From Phyllobacterium pellucidum (GTDB lineage Bacteria; Pseudomonadota; Alphaproteobacteria; Rhizobiales; Rhizobiaceae): a stretch of 64,000 nt of DNA. Position 1 is the stretch's first letter, and each line of letters begins with the position of its first letter. Shown piece by piece: positions 8,383-19,303 of this stretch. The DNA lies in assembly GCF_013327855.1 (NCBI RefSeq), contig NZ_JABUMX010000007.1, positions 1 through 64,000 on the forward strand, written 5' to 3'. A program made the translations under genes and the position numbers. The notes under the pieces are model-generated. The model searched no databases, had not been told where the DNA came from, and saw only the letters and a list, made by a program, of their open reading frames with translations.

Positions 8383-9380
8383 TTGGTGCTCCTGCCGGCA
8401 AGCCGAATTCGCGGGTCGAGAAAGGCAAGAGCGATATCCGATATCAGGACGCCGATGACCGTCAGGAAAGCGAGGAACATCAGGAAGGAGCCGGCAAGGT
8501 ACATATCCTGGCTTTGCAACGCCTTGATGAGCATGGGACCGGTGGTCTCGAGCGAAAGCACGATGGCCGTGATCTCCGCACCCGAGATGATCGCCGGCAG
8601 AATGGATCCGATATCGGAAACGAAGAAGTTGAGCGCCATCCGCAACGGATATTTGACCAATGTCTTGAACGGGTGAAGCCCCTTGGCGCGCGCCGTCATG
8701 ACATATTGCTTTTGCAACTCGTCGAGCAGGTTGGCACGCAGGCGCCGGATCATGCCCGCGGTGCCGGCCGTCCCGACGATGATGACGGGGATCCAAAGAT
8801 GCGAAAGTATCGACCTGGCTTTCTCCCAGCTCATCGGCTCGTTCAGGAATTTCTGGTCCATCAAATGCCCGATGGACGTGCCGAACCAGATATTGGCGAA
8901 ATACATCAGGATCAACGCCAGCATGAAATTCGGAATAGCAATGCCAAGGAGACCAAAAAGCGTCAGTCCGTAGTCGCCCCAGCTATATTGGTGCGTCGCG
9001 GAATACATGCCGATCGGAAATGCAATCAGCCAGGTAAAAATGATCGTCACGAACGACACGAGTATCGTCAGCCACATGCGCTCGCCGACGACTTCGCTGA
9101 CCGGCAGCTGATACTCGAAGGAGTAGCCGAAATCGCCATGGAGCATCCCGCCGAGCCAGTGGAAATAGCGCAGTACAGGCGGCTGGTCGAAACCGTATTG
9201 ATGGCGCAGTTCCTCGATATCCTGGAGGTTCACCGTTTCGCCCTGTGCCTGCATCTCCGCGATCTGACTATCGAGGAAGTTGCCGGGCGGCAATTCGATG
9301 ATGGTGAACACGAGAGCGGATATGATGAGCAGGGTCGGGATCATCGCGGCGATGCGCCACAAGATGTACTTCAACAACAT
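8379..9380 (-). CDS. ABC transporter permease, DppB/OppB type
   Basis: 333 residues. It opens with the N-terminal membrane helix of DppB-type proteins (YILWRIAAMIPTLLIIS), followed by the conserved region containing GFDQPPVLRYFHWLGGMLHGDFGYS. Five further helices follow, and the cytoplasmic coupling loop is DELQKQYVMTARAKGLHP. It pairs with the DppC-type permease, to which it is coupled by a 4-bp overlap, and starts 1 bp after the binding-protein gene. The substrate class of such transporters (oligopeptides, opines, oligosaccharides, nickel) cannot be read from the permease. Confidence 0.92.
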   Translation of the reverse strand: MLLKYILWRIAAMIPTLLIISALVFTIIELPPGNFLDSQIAEMQAQGETVNLQDIEELRHQYGFDQPPVLRYFHWLGGMLHGDFGYSFEYQLPVSEVVGERMWLTILVSFVTIIFTWLIAFPIGMYSATHQYSWGDYGLTLFGLLGIAIPNFMLALILMYFANIWFGTSIGHLMDQKFLNEPMSWEKARSILSHLWIPVIIVGTAGTAGMIRRLRANLLDELQKQYVMTARAKGLHPFKTLVKYPLRMALNFFVSDIGSILPAIISGAEITAIVLSLETTGPMLIKALQSQDMYLAGSFLMFLAFLTVIGVLISDIALAFLDPRIRLAGRSTK

Positions 9381-9381
9381 T

Positions 9382-11291
9382 CTAAACCTGCTCCTCGTTC
9401 AGCCAGAATGTATCGGGCATGTAAATTCCGAGATAGCAGGTGGGATCGAAGCCGTAGAGCGCCTGCTTCGGAACATTCTGCAAGCGCGCTGTGCGCAAGA
9501 TGGGCTGCAGCGTCCCGTTCACGATACCGATCGAGAAAACCTGGCTCGTATAGATTGACAGCATCTTGTGCCAGATTTCCGTACGCTCGGCCATGCTGGA
9601 GGATGCGCGCCAGCTGTTCTGCAGATTGACGAGTTCCACGGCCTCCGGCAGATCGGGGGCCTTGCCGTTTTGGCCGAGCGAGAGATAGTACATCCCCCAG
9701 AGCGGCCATTGCAGCTGGTCGTCGGCAGTCGGGGCGAGCTGCTGCGGGTTCATGTCGGCGGTTGCCACGCCATTTTCGATGCCATACCAGATCGACATCA
9801 TGATGTGGCCGCCTTGCGCGCGGCTACGGAAGATGTCGCGTTGCGATGTTCGCGTGAACAAGGCCAGGCCCACCTTGCGCCAATGATCGGTGATGAGTTC
9901 GAGAACGTCGGTGTCGAGCGTGCTTTCGCCCGGAGTCTCGACCGTAATCTCCGCAGGCCGGCCATCAGGTAGAAGCCGAATGCCATCGTCATTGCGAATC
10001 TGAAGGCCGGCTTCATCGAGCAATGCGTTGGCCTGCTCAGGATCATGGTCTATCCACGCCTTGGCATATTCCGGCTTGAACAGCGGGCTTTCCGGCAAAA
10101 CAGTATCGGCGCTGGGCTTTCCGAGGCCGTAGAAAGCAGCCATGTTGATCTCATGCCTGTCGATGGCGAGCGACAGCGCGCGCCGCACCCTCACATCGCG
10201 GAAAAGGTTTCGCCACACATCGTCACCGCAATTCAGATTCGGCAGGATGGCGAGGCGCGAGCCGCGCGTCAGTTTCCACAGATCGACCTTCACCGGATAG
10301 CGATCTTCGGCGTCTTTCAGGAACGTGTAATCGTTGAAATCGATACCCGTCGCCTGCAGGTCGCTTTCACCCGCCCCGGTCTTGGCGGGGATGATGGACG
10401 ACGAGCTGACATTGAGGATGAACTTGTCGACATAGGGCAATTGCTTGCCGTTCTCGTCGACGCGGTGGAAATAGGGGTTCCGCTCGAAGATGAACTGCTC
10501 CGCCGGGGGCGCTGTGGTATTCCTCCAAGGATAGAGCGTCGGCAGTTCAGGGTTCTCGGGGCGGTACTCGCGCGCCATCTTGATGTGAAGATCAGCCCAT
10601 TTCTTGACGCGGTTTTCCTTCATCAGTGCGGAAAGCCGAAATTCGTCCTGATACTTCTTGTGGAACTGCTTCATATAGGCCGACGGGCCAACAATGATGA
10701 GTGGCTGCGGCCCGGCGAGGGCAGGGAGGAAATTCGGATTGGGCCGCTCCCAGGAATAGCGGACCGTCAGATCATCCACGACCTCGAAACGCGGCAGATT
10801 GCCATCGACCCGCAGCTCAAGCGCACCGCCACCTGGTGTCAGGTCCTTGTTCAAAAGGACGTCTTCCCACCAATAGCGGAAATCCGCGGTCGTGAATGGC
10901 GATCCGTCCGACCACTTGTGTCCTTCCCGCAACTTGAAGGTAAAGACCGTATCCTTGTCCGACTGGAATGCTTCGAGAACGTCCGGCTGGAAGACCAGAC
11001 GCTCGTCGTACCCGACAAGCCGCGCATAGCCGTAAATCGTCATCAGCCGGATATCCTTGGCACTGCCGATGATGGTACGGATCGTCCCGCCATATTTGCC
11101 GGGCATCCGTCCCATGCTCTTCAGCGGTACGATGCGCGGTTGCTTGGGCAGCCGCTCGGAAATCGGAGGAAGACTGCGGGCAAGGAGCCGATCGGCAAGG
11201 AAATCCGGCTCGTGCTCCATCTCGCGGTCTGCCGCTCGCGCGACCCCGGGCAGGACGGCGCAGCCGAGTGCGCCGAGAACTGTACGACGCG

Positions 11292-11298
<7 letters not shown>
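9382..11298 (-). CDS. Periplasmic substrate-binding protein, SBP family 5, Tat-type signal
   Basis: 638 residues, longer than typical DppA/OppA proteins (about 530-550) and closer in size to YejA-like binding proteins. The N-terminus [18 protein letters not shown] has a twin-arginine pattern followed by a hydrophobic stretch and ARAA cleavage region, so Tat export is likely. Family hallmarks include [20 protein letters not shown] and later [18 protein letters not shown]. The start is a TTG at 11298 with GGGAG about 10 bases upstream, overlapping the ATPase gene by 7 bp. Genes in this order (fused ATPase, binding protein, two permeases) form a complete importer. Because glycosyltransferases follow, the ligand may be a cell-envelope fragment or saccharide rather than a nutrient peptide; that is inference. 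Confidence 0.9.
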
Positions 11299-13181
<1,883 letters not shown>

Positions 13182-13369
13182 GAGAGCCAACTGTTCCCCG
13201 CAGCACATCATTTATCGTTTATTGTGCCGAGACTATCGTACGGTCTTGGGGGAGTCTAGCGTGATAGGCTCAGGCGTGATCGTGCGCCTGCCAATTAGAG
13301 TGAAGGCTCTTGGCAATTGCGCTGGGAGCCACGAACTTACTATCGTCTTGCTAACGGGGTGGTTTTTCA

Positions 13370-13654
13370 ATGACCAAGCATGATGAGAGGCTGACAACAG
13401 TCGTATCCACAAGGGGTCAGGTCGTCCTTCCGGCGGCAGTGCGCAAGGAGCGGCACTGGCATGCCGGCACCCGCCTTCTTATCGAAGAAACGCTTGACGG
13501 CATCTTATTGAAGAACGCTCCCCTGTTTGCACCGACCAGAATCGAAGACGTGGCCGGCATGTTGAAACACGACGGCCGACCGCGATCACTGCAGGACATG
13601 GACAACGCGGTAACAGAGGCCTTCAGGGAAAAGAATGATCGCGGTCGATTCTGA
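13370..13654 (+). CDS. vapB: AbrB/MazE-type antitoxin (VapB)
   Basis: 94 residues. The N-terminal half is a swapped-hairpin AbrB-type DNA-binding domain: TTVVSTRGQVVLPAAVRKERHW followed by AGTRLLIEETLDGILLK. The C-terminal half (IEDVAGMLKHDGRP onward) is the toxin-contacting tail of VapB antitoxins. Its 3' end overlaps the vapC remnant by 20 bp, the usual antitoxin-toxin coupling. Because the toxin is broken the antitoxin may now be an orphan able to act only as a DNA-binding protein. A possible promoter and operator lie in the 13182-13369 gap shared with the divergent transporter genes. Confidence 0.82.
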   Translation: MTKHDERLTTVVSTRGQVVLPAAVRKERHWHAGTRLLIEETLDGILLKNAPLFAPTRIEDVAGMLKHDGRPRSLQDMDNAVTEAFREKNDRGRF

Positions 13655-13823
13655 TATTATTGTGTCTGCTTTCTGGCCGCGAGGCGCTGACATTGGCGAG
13701 AGAAGGCATGGACTTTTTCACCTCGCCTCAAGTGCCAATTGCGAAGCGATGATGTCGTTCGATGCGGACTTCATCAAGATCGCCAAACGTGAAGCTACGC
13801 TGGAGGTGAGGCGGCCGGTCTAG
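13635..13823 (+). pseudogene. Internally deleted VapC (PIN-domain toxin) remnant
   Basis: A frame of 62 codons that begins exactly where vapC should begin. Its first 13 residues (MIAVDSDIIVSAF) are the PIN-domain first strand with the catalytic Asp. The last 30 residues (ANCEAMMSFDADFIKIAKRE) are the C-terminal PIN motif, with the conserved D-x-D of the active site. The 60 or more residues normally between, including the Glu of the active site and most helices, are missing, so the fold cannot form. The joining segment reads WPRGADIGERRHGLFHLASS. This points to an in-frame internal deletion of a once complete VapBC pair. Confidence 0.75.
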
Positions 13824-14780
13824 CTACGGCGTCGGACAGGCATCCGCGCCAAGCACGTCCTCGCAGCGCGATGAGCGGCGAAAATTGTCATAATAGAGCG
13901 TCCAATTGGTATCGTCCGCGGCGCGGTAGGGACCGAACTTGAAGTACTGGTTCTTGCCGAGGCCCTCGTCACCATGGCCAATGCGGCCCTTGACCGTGAC
14001 AATCCACTTCTTGTTGGCGAAAATCTCGACATGGCCTGAGCCATCCGGGCCGGGCTTGCTGTAAATGGCAAAGTCGATCCAGCCTGAATCCGGTGTCGGC
14101 AGTTTATTGCCGCGATCGGTCACAACGATCTCGTTGGTGCACGCGCTGAACTGGCTACCGTTCTCAGGTGTCCATGTCGGGTCTGTGGCAATCAGTGCGC
14201 GCATTTGGTTGACGTCCGGCCGATACCAAATGGGCGTCTTGGCTTCGCCGCACGACTTCACGCTGTCGGTGGTCTGGGCGCCAGGCGCCACATAATTCGT
14301 TTCGATCGTCGCAAAGAGCTTGCCTTGATTGAGGCGCAGCGCCAGGAAAGGACTGAAATCGCCCACGGCGTCCGGTCCGATTTCACGCTTCCATTGGGCA
14401 ATCAGGTAGCGGTGGTCGCCCATCGGTATTGGATCGGCGAACTTGACCGCGAAGCCATACCAGACGCCCTGATCATAGGGGACGCGACGATCGGTCTTTT
14501 CCCAGATTTCAGCCCGCTCGCTGCAGTTCTTTCGCGAAGCCGGGCAGAATGGCCGCACGCTCAGTTTCAGGGCCCCGGAACCAGTGAGCTTCACCTCCGA
14601 CTGAAATTCGGCCGTTCCCGCACGCTGCTCAAAATTCTTGCGATAGTAGAGCCCGCCGCTTGGCGCGAAGTCGGCGCCGTCAAACCCGTCATGGAGAAAG
14701 TCGCTTGCCGGATCGGCTGCCGCGGGGCTGAGGCTCAGAGTTCCGGCGAAGAAAGCCATGGCAAGCGTCTTTCCGATCAT
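13824..14780 (-). CDS. Secreted polysaccharide lyase (heparin-lyase-I-like, PF14099 type)
   Basis: 318 residues with a clear Sec signal peptide (hydrophobic MAFFAGTLSLSPAAA, cleavage near residue 22). The mature part has the jelly-roll features of the PF14099 polysaccharide lyase family: SGALKLSVRPF, RAEIWEK, VWYGFAVKF, then QWK and a C-terminal YFKFGPYRAADDTNWTLYYDNF strand pair. Such enzymes cleave uronic-acid-containing polymers in the periplasm or outside the cell. Its ATG lies within the last codons of the cyclase gene (ATGA at 14777-14780), so the two are translationally coupled. A polysaccharide target fits the glycosyltransferases and nucleotide-sugar dehydrogenase nearby. Confidence 0.82.
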   Translation of the reverse strand: MIGKTLAMAFFAGTLSLSPAAADPASDFLHDGFDGADFAPSGGLYYRKNFEQRAGTAEFQSEVKLTGSGALKLSVRPFCPASRKNCSERAEIWEKTDRRVPYDQGVWYGFAVKFADPIPMGDHRYLIAQWKREIGPDAVGDFSPFLALRLNQGKLFATIETNYVAPGAQTTDSVKSCGEAKTPIWYRPDVNQMRALIATDPTWTPENGSQFSACTNEIVVTDRGNKLPTPDSGWIDFAIYSKPGPDGSGHVEIFANKKWIVTVKGRIGHGDEGLGKNQYFKFGPYRAADDTNWTLYYDNFRRSSRCEDVLGADACPTP

Positions 14781-16114
14781 TGCATGAATTTTTCCAATAG
14801 AGGGCGACGGGTTTTGGCATCACGGTGCAGAAGCATGACTTGTTCGGCTTCCGAGAGGCCATCATAAGCAACATCGTCGTAGGCGTCATCAATCTTAATC
14901 GGATCGCCTGAAGCGTTCGGCAGCAGCACCGTCACCTTGTGGCCGACACCGCGCAATTGTTCTTCGCCGAGCGTGGTCCAGTCGCCCCCGCAATAGGAGG
15001 CAAAGGCCTGGCTGGCGATGACTTCATGCGAATATTTTTTGGTCAGCACCTGCAACCGCTGCACTTCATTGACGGCCGAGCCGAATGCCGAAAACGTCAG
15101 GCGATCCTTGAGCCCGACATTGCCGAACATCACATTGCCGACGTGGAGGCCGATGCCGTAGCGAACATCGCTGAGCCCGTTGCTGCGGCGATCCTTGTTG
15201 AGTTCGGCAACACGCGCCTGCGCCTTGAAAACGGCAGCAAGCGCTGCATCGCAGGCAATCTTCGACGGATCCTTGTGGCGGCCGCACGGATAGACCGCAA
15301 GGAAGCCGTCACCCATGAAGCTCATGATTTCACCGCCGCTGCGGTTGAACGGGGCGGCAATCGCGTCGAAGAAATGATTGAGTGTGTCGATATAGGCCTG
15401 CCGGCCTTCCTTTTCGGCAAGCATGGTCGATTCCCGCATATCGCCCATGACGAGGGCGGCGCGAATGGTCTCGCCGTCCCCGCGCCTAATCTGGCCGTCG
15501 AGAACACGCTTGCCGGCATTGCCGCCGAGATAAGTCGTCAGCATATTGTCCGCGAGCTTGCCCAGAACGGCCATCTTGGCCGCAACGGCGAGATGGTTTT
15601 GCAGCCGCAGCAGCGCAGCAATCATCGCATCGCTGAACCCCCCGGTGCTGTCAGTCGACCACGAACCCATCATGCCTTGCGTGGATTGGCCGCCGAATGG
15701 CTGCAGGAAGGCGAGGTAATCGGTCATTCCCTCCTGGCGCAGTTCTTCGAGGACCGGGAATTCCACCGGACCGTCCCTGTCGAGCCGGCGGCGCAAATGT
15801 TCAAGATTATTGTTGAGAAGATAAAAATACGGGCTTTGCAGGAAACGCTCTGGCTTGCCGGCCGGATCGTGGCGATATCCCTCGACGCTCATGCCCGTGG
15901 CGCGCATCCATGTAAAACCCAGTGCGTCGTAGAGCGGGTGCAGCATGGAAAAGGACAGGTTGACGCGCGCGATGGGGAGGCCAGCCGCAGCTATGCGTTC
16001 GCAAAAACCCCTGACGATGGTTTCAAGATTGTCACCGGCGAGAGAGGCGTGCGTAAGCCAGTCGGCTACCTTGTCGAGGAGAATGGTGGAGACATCAGAT
16101 TGGGTCGCGCTCAT
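14777..16114 (-). CDS. Class III nucleotidyl cyclase with unusual substrate-site residues
   Basis: 445 residues. The N-terminal 200 residues are a sensory region with LPIARVNLSFSMLHPLY, recurrent in rhizobial cyclases. The catalytic domain (about 215-415) keeps both metal-binding aspartates, D225 (VMGDMREST) and D269 (SFMGDGFLAVYP), and the transition-state pair N349/R353 (GSAVNEVQRL). The position normally holding the adenine-specifying Lys is Ser265, and that of its partner Asp/Thr is Ser342. Catalysis is therefore plausible but ATP specificity is uncertain. It is soluble. It is the first gene of a two-gene unit with the polysaccharide lyase, and a cyclic-nucleotide-binding protein is encoded 14 kb away at the end of the polysaccharide-type run. 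Confidence 0.88.
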   Translation of the reverse strand: MSATQSDVSTILLDKVADWLTHASLAGDNLETIVRGFCERIAAAGLPIARVNLSFSMLHPLYDALGFTWMRATGMSVEGYRHDPAGKPERFLQSPYFYLLNNNLEHLRRRLDRDGPVEFPVLEELRQEGMTDYLAFLQPFGGQSTQGMMGSWSTDSTGGFSDAMIAALLRLQNHLAVAAKMAVLGKLADNMLTTYLGGNAGKRVLDGQIRRGDGETIRAALVMGDMRESTMLAEKEGRQAYIDTLNHFFDAIAAPFNRSGGEIMSFMGDGFLAVYPCGRHKDPSKIACDAALAAVFKAQARVAELNKDRRSNGLSDVRYGIGLHVGNVMFGNVGLKDRLTFSAFGSAVNEVQRLQVLTKKYSHEVIASQAFASYCGGDWTTLGEEQLRGVGHKVTVLLPNASGDPIKIDDAYDDVAYDGLSEAEQVMLLHRDAKTRRPLLEKFMQ

Positions 16115-16474
16115 CGCTTGTCCTTACAAAAATACGAGCCACGTCCGTTCCCCACAATTCGGATCGGCACAACCAATCCGTGTAGATCGAAAATGAGTGA
16201 ATCGGGCTTTGGAGTCAACGTCGCCCGTGGGGCACGTCAGCATTGGCGAGACCAGTCCGATGCAACCGGGGATACTTCGTCGGGCAGTCCTTTATCGATC
16301 ATTGTTCTATTTCCCACACATGGGTGTCACGACCGGCCGAAGCAATAGGTCGGCACCTCCGGTCTTCAAAAAGCTGACATGCGCCGGAGTAGCTGCTCTT
16401 GCTTGACACACCTGTTCATTGCCGCCATCTAAAGCACCCAGATTTGCGCACGCTTTGGCACGAAAGAGATCACC
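16115..16474. other. Divergent intergenic region between cyclase and sugar dehydrogenase
   Basis: 360 bp between divergent genes with no convincing coding frame. A TTGACA at about 16403-16408, followed by a weak -10 candidate around CATCTA, could serve the dehydrogenase gene at 16475. No repeat or RNA gene was recognised. Confidence 0.35.
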
Positions 16475-17812
16475 TTGTCTGCTTCACCCTATCTTGCTCT
16501 TTCCGGCAAAATCGAAACACGCCAGGCGCATGCGGGGGTGATCGGTCTCGGTTACGTCGGCCTTCCATTGGCGATAACGCTGGCGCGGAGCGGGTTTGCC
16601 GTAACAGGTTTCGATATCGACCCGGAGAAGATCATCGCGCTCGATGCCGGCCAGTCCTATATCGAAGCCGTTTCCAGCGAAGCGCTCTCCGGCGAGATGA
16701 AGACAAAGCGCTTCAAATCCACGACTGACTTCGCACTGCTCGCAACCTGCGACGTTATCGTCATTTGCGTGCCGACCCCACTAACCAAGCACCGCGATCC
16801 CGATCTATCCTATGTCGAGGCGACGAGCCGCTCGATCGCCCGTACACTGCGTCGCGGGCAGTTGATTGTCCTGGAGTCCACAACATACCCCGGCACCACC
16901 GACGATATCGTCAAAACCATCCTCGAGGAGACCAGGCTTGAATCCGGAACCGACTTCTTTCTCGGCTTTTCGCCGGAACGTGAGGATCCGGGCAACCGCG
17001 ATTTCGATACCGCCACCATTCCGAAGATCGTCGCCGGAGACGGGGACGAGGCACGCGCCCTGATGCTGGCTTTTTATGGCGCCGCCGTGAAGACCGTCGT
17101 CCCGGTTTCCTCGAACGCGACAGCCGAAGCAGTCAAGCTTACCGAGAACATCTTCAGGGCGGTCAACATCGCGCTCGTCAACGAGCTTAAGACACTCTAT
17201 GCGGCAATGGGGATCGACATTTGGGAAGTCATCGAGGCCGCGAAGACAAAACCCTTCGGCTACATGCCTTTTTACCCCGGCCCCGGGCTAGGCGGCCACT
17301 GCATCCCAATCGATCCGTTCTATCTGACCTGGAAATCGCGCGAGTACGAACTGCCGACACGGTTCATCGAACTTGCCGGCGAGATCAACGCAGCGATGCC
17401 GCGCTATGTCGTCGCCAACCTCGCGGAAGCGCTCGACAGGCGCGCGGGCAAGGCGCTCAGCCGCTCGCGTATCCTCATCGTCGGTCTTGCCTACAAGAAG
17501 AATGTTCCGGACATCCGCGAAAGCCCCTCCCTGCGCCTGATCGAAATCATCGAGGAACGCGGCGGCACTACCGACTATCATGATCCTTTCGTTGCGACCG
17601 TGCCGACCACACGTGAACATATGAGTCTGAAAGGACGCAAATCCATCGCTCTGACCGAGGAGATCGTTCGGTCCTATGACGCCGTGCTCATTGCAACAGA
17701 CCACGATAATGTCAATTATGCTCACCTCGCACGTTGGTCGCCCTTGATCATCGATACGCGCAACGTCTTTGCGAAGCTCGGACTTTCGGTCGAACACATC
17801 GTGAAGTCCTGA
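16475..17812 (+). CDS. UDP-sugar 6-dehydrogenase (WecC/WbpA/TviB type)
   Basis: 445 residues. The N-terminal Rossmann motif is GVIGLGYVGLPLA; the central dimerisation region has NATAEAVKLTENIFRAVNIALVNE; the catalytic Cys lies in GPGLGGHCIPIDP near residue 275; and the C-terminal UDP-binding domain has VGLAYKKNVPDIRESP and YHDPFV. It oxidises C6 of a UDP-hexose or UDP-HexNAc to the uronic acid using NAD+. The arrangement matches the UDP-GlcNAc/ManNAc dehydrogenase branch rather than short UDP-glucose dehydrogenases. The start is TTG at 16475, with GAAAGAGA upstream. It supplies acidic sugars, which fits nearby glycosyltransferases and a lyase for uronate polymers. Confidence 0.9.
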   Translation: MSASPYLALSGKIETRQAHAGVIGLGYVGLPLAITLARSGFAVTGFDIDPEKIIALDAGQSYIEAVSSEALSGEMKTKRFKSTTDFALLATCDVIVICVPTPLTKHRDPDLSYVEATSRSIARTLRRGQLIVLESTTYPGTTDDIVKTILEETRLESGTDFFLGFSPEREDPGNRDFDTATIPKIVAGDGDEARALMLAFYGAAVKTVVPVSSNATAEAVKLTENIFRAVNIALVNELKTLYAAMGIDIWEVIEAAKTKPFGYMPFYPGPGLGGHCIPIDPFYLTWKSREYELPTRFIELAGEINAAMPRYVVANLAEALDRRAGKALSRSRILIVGLAYKKNVPDIRESPSLRLIEIIEERGGTTDYHDPFVATVPTTREHMSLKGRKSIALTEEIVRSYDAVLIATDHDNVNYAHLARWSPLIIDTRNVFAKLGLSVEHIVKS

Positions 17813-17817
17813 ACGGA

Positions 17818-18972
17818 CTAAGAAAGCTTGGCCTTCAGATTGCTCGCTGCCATCGCATAGCCGCCCGATGCGCCGTCGATGAAATGAATGTGATCGTGCG
17901 CCATCGGGGTCGGCACGAAACACGTGATCAGCGCGGAATCCTGCTTGTGCAGGCCATAGCGCGCGATACCGGCGGCCGAAGCTTGGTCGAGCAGCATTTC
18001 GATACGGCGCAGGCGTTCAGGCTCGATATCAATGGTCAGCTTCAGCCCGTCATCGAACTTGCGGAAGTCGGAATTCTGCGCCAGCTCGCGCTTGTATATT
18101 TTCGGGTCCCATCCCCCGGCCGTCAGTCCGAACTTGTCGAGCACGTATATCAGGATGATCTGTGCAATGATGGCGAGCTTGCGGGTAAATCGCTTGCCCG
18201 GCGGCGCTGCTGCGCGCGCTTCGGCGTCGACGCCCGCCGTCGTAAACTTGACGGTGGGACCTTCCGCGGGCAGCGGGTGCGCGCCGCGTCCCTGGCCAGC
18301 GGCAACAGCCAGGACATCCGAGACGAGTTTGCGGAACTGCACGTTGGCACCGGTGGTGCCAGGAACCGCAATGATCGAGACGATTGCCCCGTTGCGCGCT
18401 TCAATCGGATTCCACCGGCAGGACAGGCCGGTGAGGTCGGGCCGTGTCCCCGTGGGTGCGCGATCCACCGCATATTTGCCGGCCTTCATTTGCGCTTCTG
18501 CCCAACTTGTGCCACCGCCCGCAAACATGGCATAGGAAACGTCGGGGCTCACTGCAAAACGGGCAACACGGACGTCGAGCCCGATCGCCCGTATGTCCGC
18601 TATGGGCACAAGGGCGGCGCGAAGATTGAGCCCGAGTTCCTCGGCGACCCAGGACTGAACGGCGGCGAGCGCTTCGCGCGCCTTTTCCGAGAGCGATACA
18701 GGAAGCGCTACAAGTGCACCGTCACCGCCAAAAACAAAGGGATAGTCCTTCTTGCCAACTGCATTGAGCAGTGCCGAGATCACGCTTGCCCCGGCGGTAT
18801 TGACCGCTTTGTAGCGGCCTTCCGCAATGGCCTCGGTCGAACTGACAATATCTGCTGTCGCAAGCACCCAGTCATCGGGTAGCGGCTGGTAGTTCGCCGT
18901 ATCGACAACGCCTTCGAATTCCACAAAGACGGGGATCCTATCAAAGAAATTTTCGCTCGATTGTGTGGACAT
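17818..18972 (-). CDS. DUF3095 protein with nucleotidyl-cyclase-like motifs
   Basis: 384 residues matching the DUF3095 layout. Near the N-terminus are WVLATADIVSSTEAI and, about 40 residues on, FVFGGDGALVALP. These resemble the two metal-binding segments of class III cyclase domains (an Asp followed by GGDG). The middle contains YAMFAGGGTSWAEAQMK, and the C-terminal part has a hydrophobic helix (LAIIAQIILIYVL). Function is unknown; the cyclase relation is my inference from the motifs. It faces the sugar dehydrogenase gene convergently with 5 bp between stops, and its promoter region is shared with the divergent vjbR-like gene. Confidence 0.78.
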   Translation of the reverse strand: MSTQSSENFFDRIPVFVEFEGVVDTANYQPLPDDWVLATADIVSSTEAIAEGRYKAVNTAGASVISALLNAVGKKDYPFVFGGDGALVALPVSLSEKAREALAAVQSWVAEELGLNLRAALVPIADIRAIGLDVRVARFAVSPDVSYAMFAGGGTSWAEAQMKAGKYAVDRAPTGTRPDLTGLSCRWNPIEARNGAIVSIIAVPGTTGANVQFRKLVSDVLAVAAGQGRGAHPLPAEGPTVKFTTAGVDAEARAAAPPGKRFTRKLAIIAQIILIYVLDKFGLTAGGWDPKIYKRELAQNSDFRKFDDGLKLTIDIEPERLRRIEMLLDQASAAGIARYGLHKQDSALITCFVPTPMAHDHIHFIDGASGGYAMAASNLKAKLS

Positions 18973-19303
18973 TGTTTGCCATTAGCACAATCGCCGGTAG
19001 CAGGCGATCCGGTTTAGTCTTCAAGCTGCATGGCGGCAATACAACTGGGTCTTTATTTAATGCACCATAAGAGACAGTGGCGGGATGTGAAATCTTCAAC
19101 TACCAATTGCACGAAACATGAATTGTTCAATTGCTGCAAAAGTGTGTAGAACCAAAAATAGAGTTGTGCGCGTCTTGTGCACTGCGTCAAGCTAGTGCAA
19201 CCATCCACACGTGATTGATTCTGAACGTCAAACTACGATTGATTTTCTAGAGTTATTTGGTGATGCCAGCATATTATGCTGAAAATAATGGTTTGCGCTG
19301 TAC
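18973..19303. promoter_or_regulatory. AT-rich regulatory region upstream of the LuxR gene, with a dyad
   Basis: 331 bp that is visibly more AT-rich than its surroundings, between the divergent DUF3095 and LuxR-type genes. A dyad TGCACT-N10-AGTGCA sits at 19178-19199, about 105 bp before the LuxR start, and is a candidate binding site for that regulator or another. No good Shine-Dalgarno precedes the ATG at 19304, so translation may be weak or leaderless-like. Confidence 0.45.

Noticed and set aside
8383..8796. N-terminal extension of the DppC-type permease
   Set aside because: Lies over the DppB-type permease gene and is His/Arg-rich; the ATGA overlap at 8379-8382 marks the true start.
14939..16348. 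Plus-strand open frame of 469 codons
   Set aside because: Antisense to the nucleotidyl cyclase; Arg/His-rich and without family signature.
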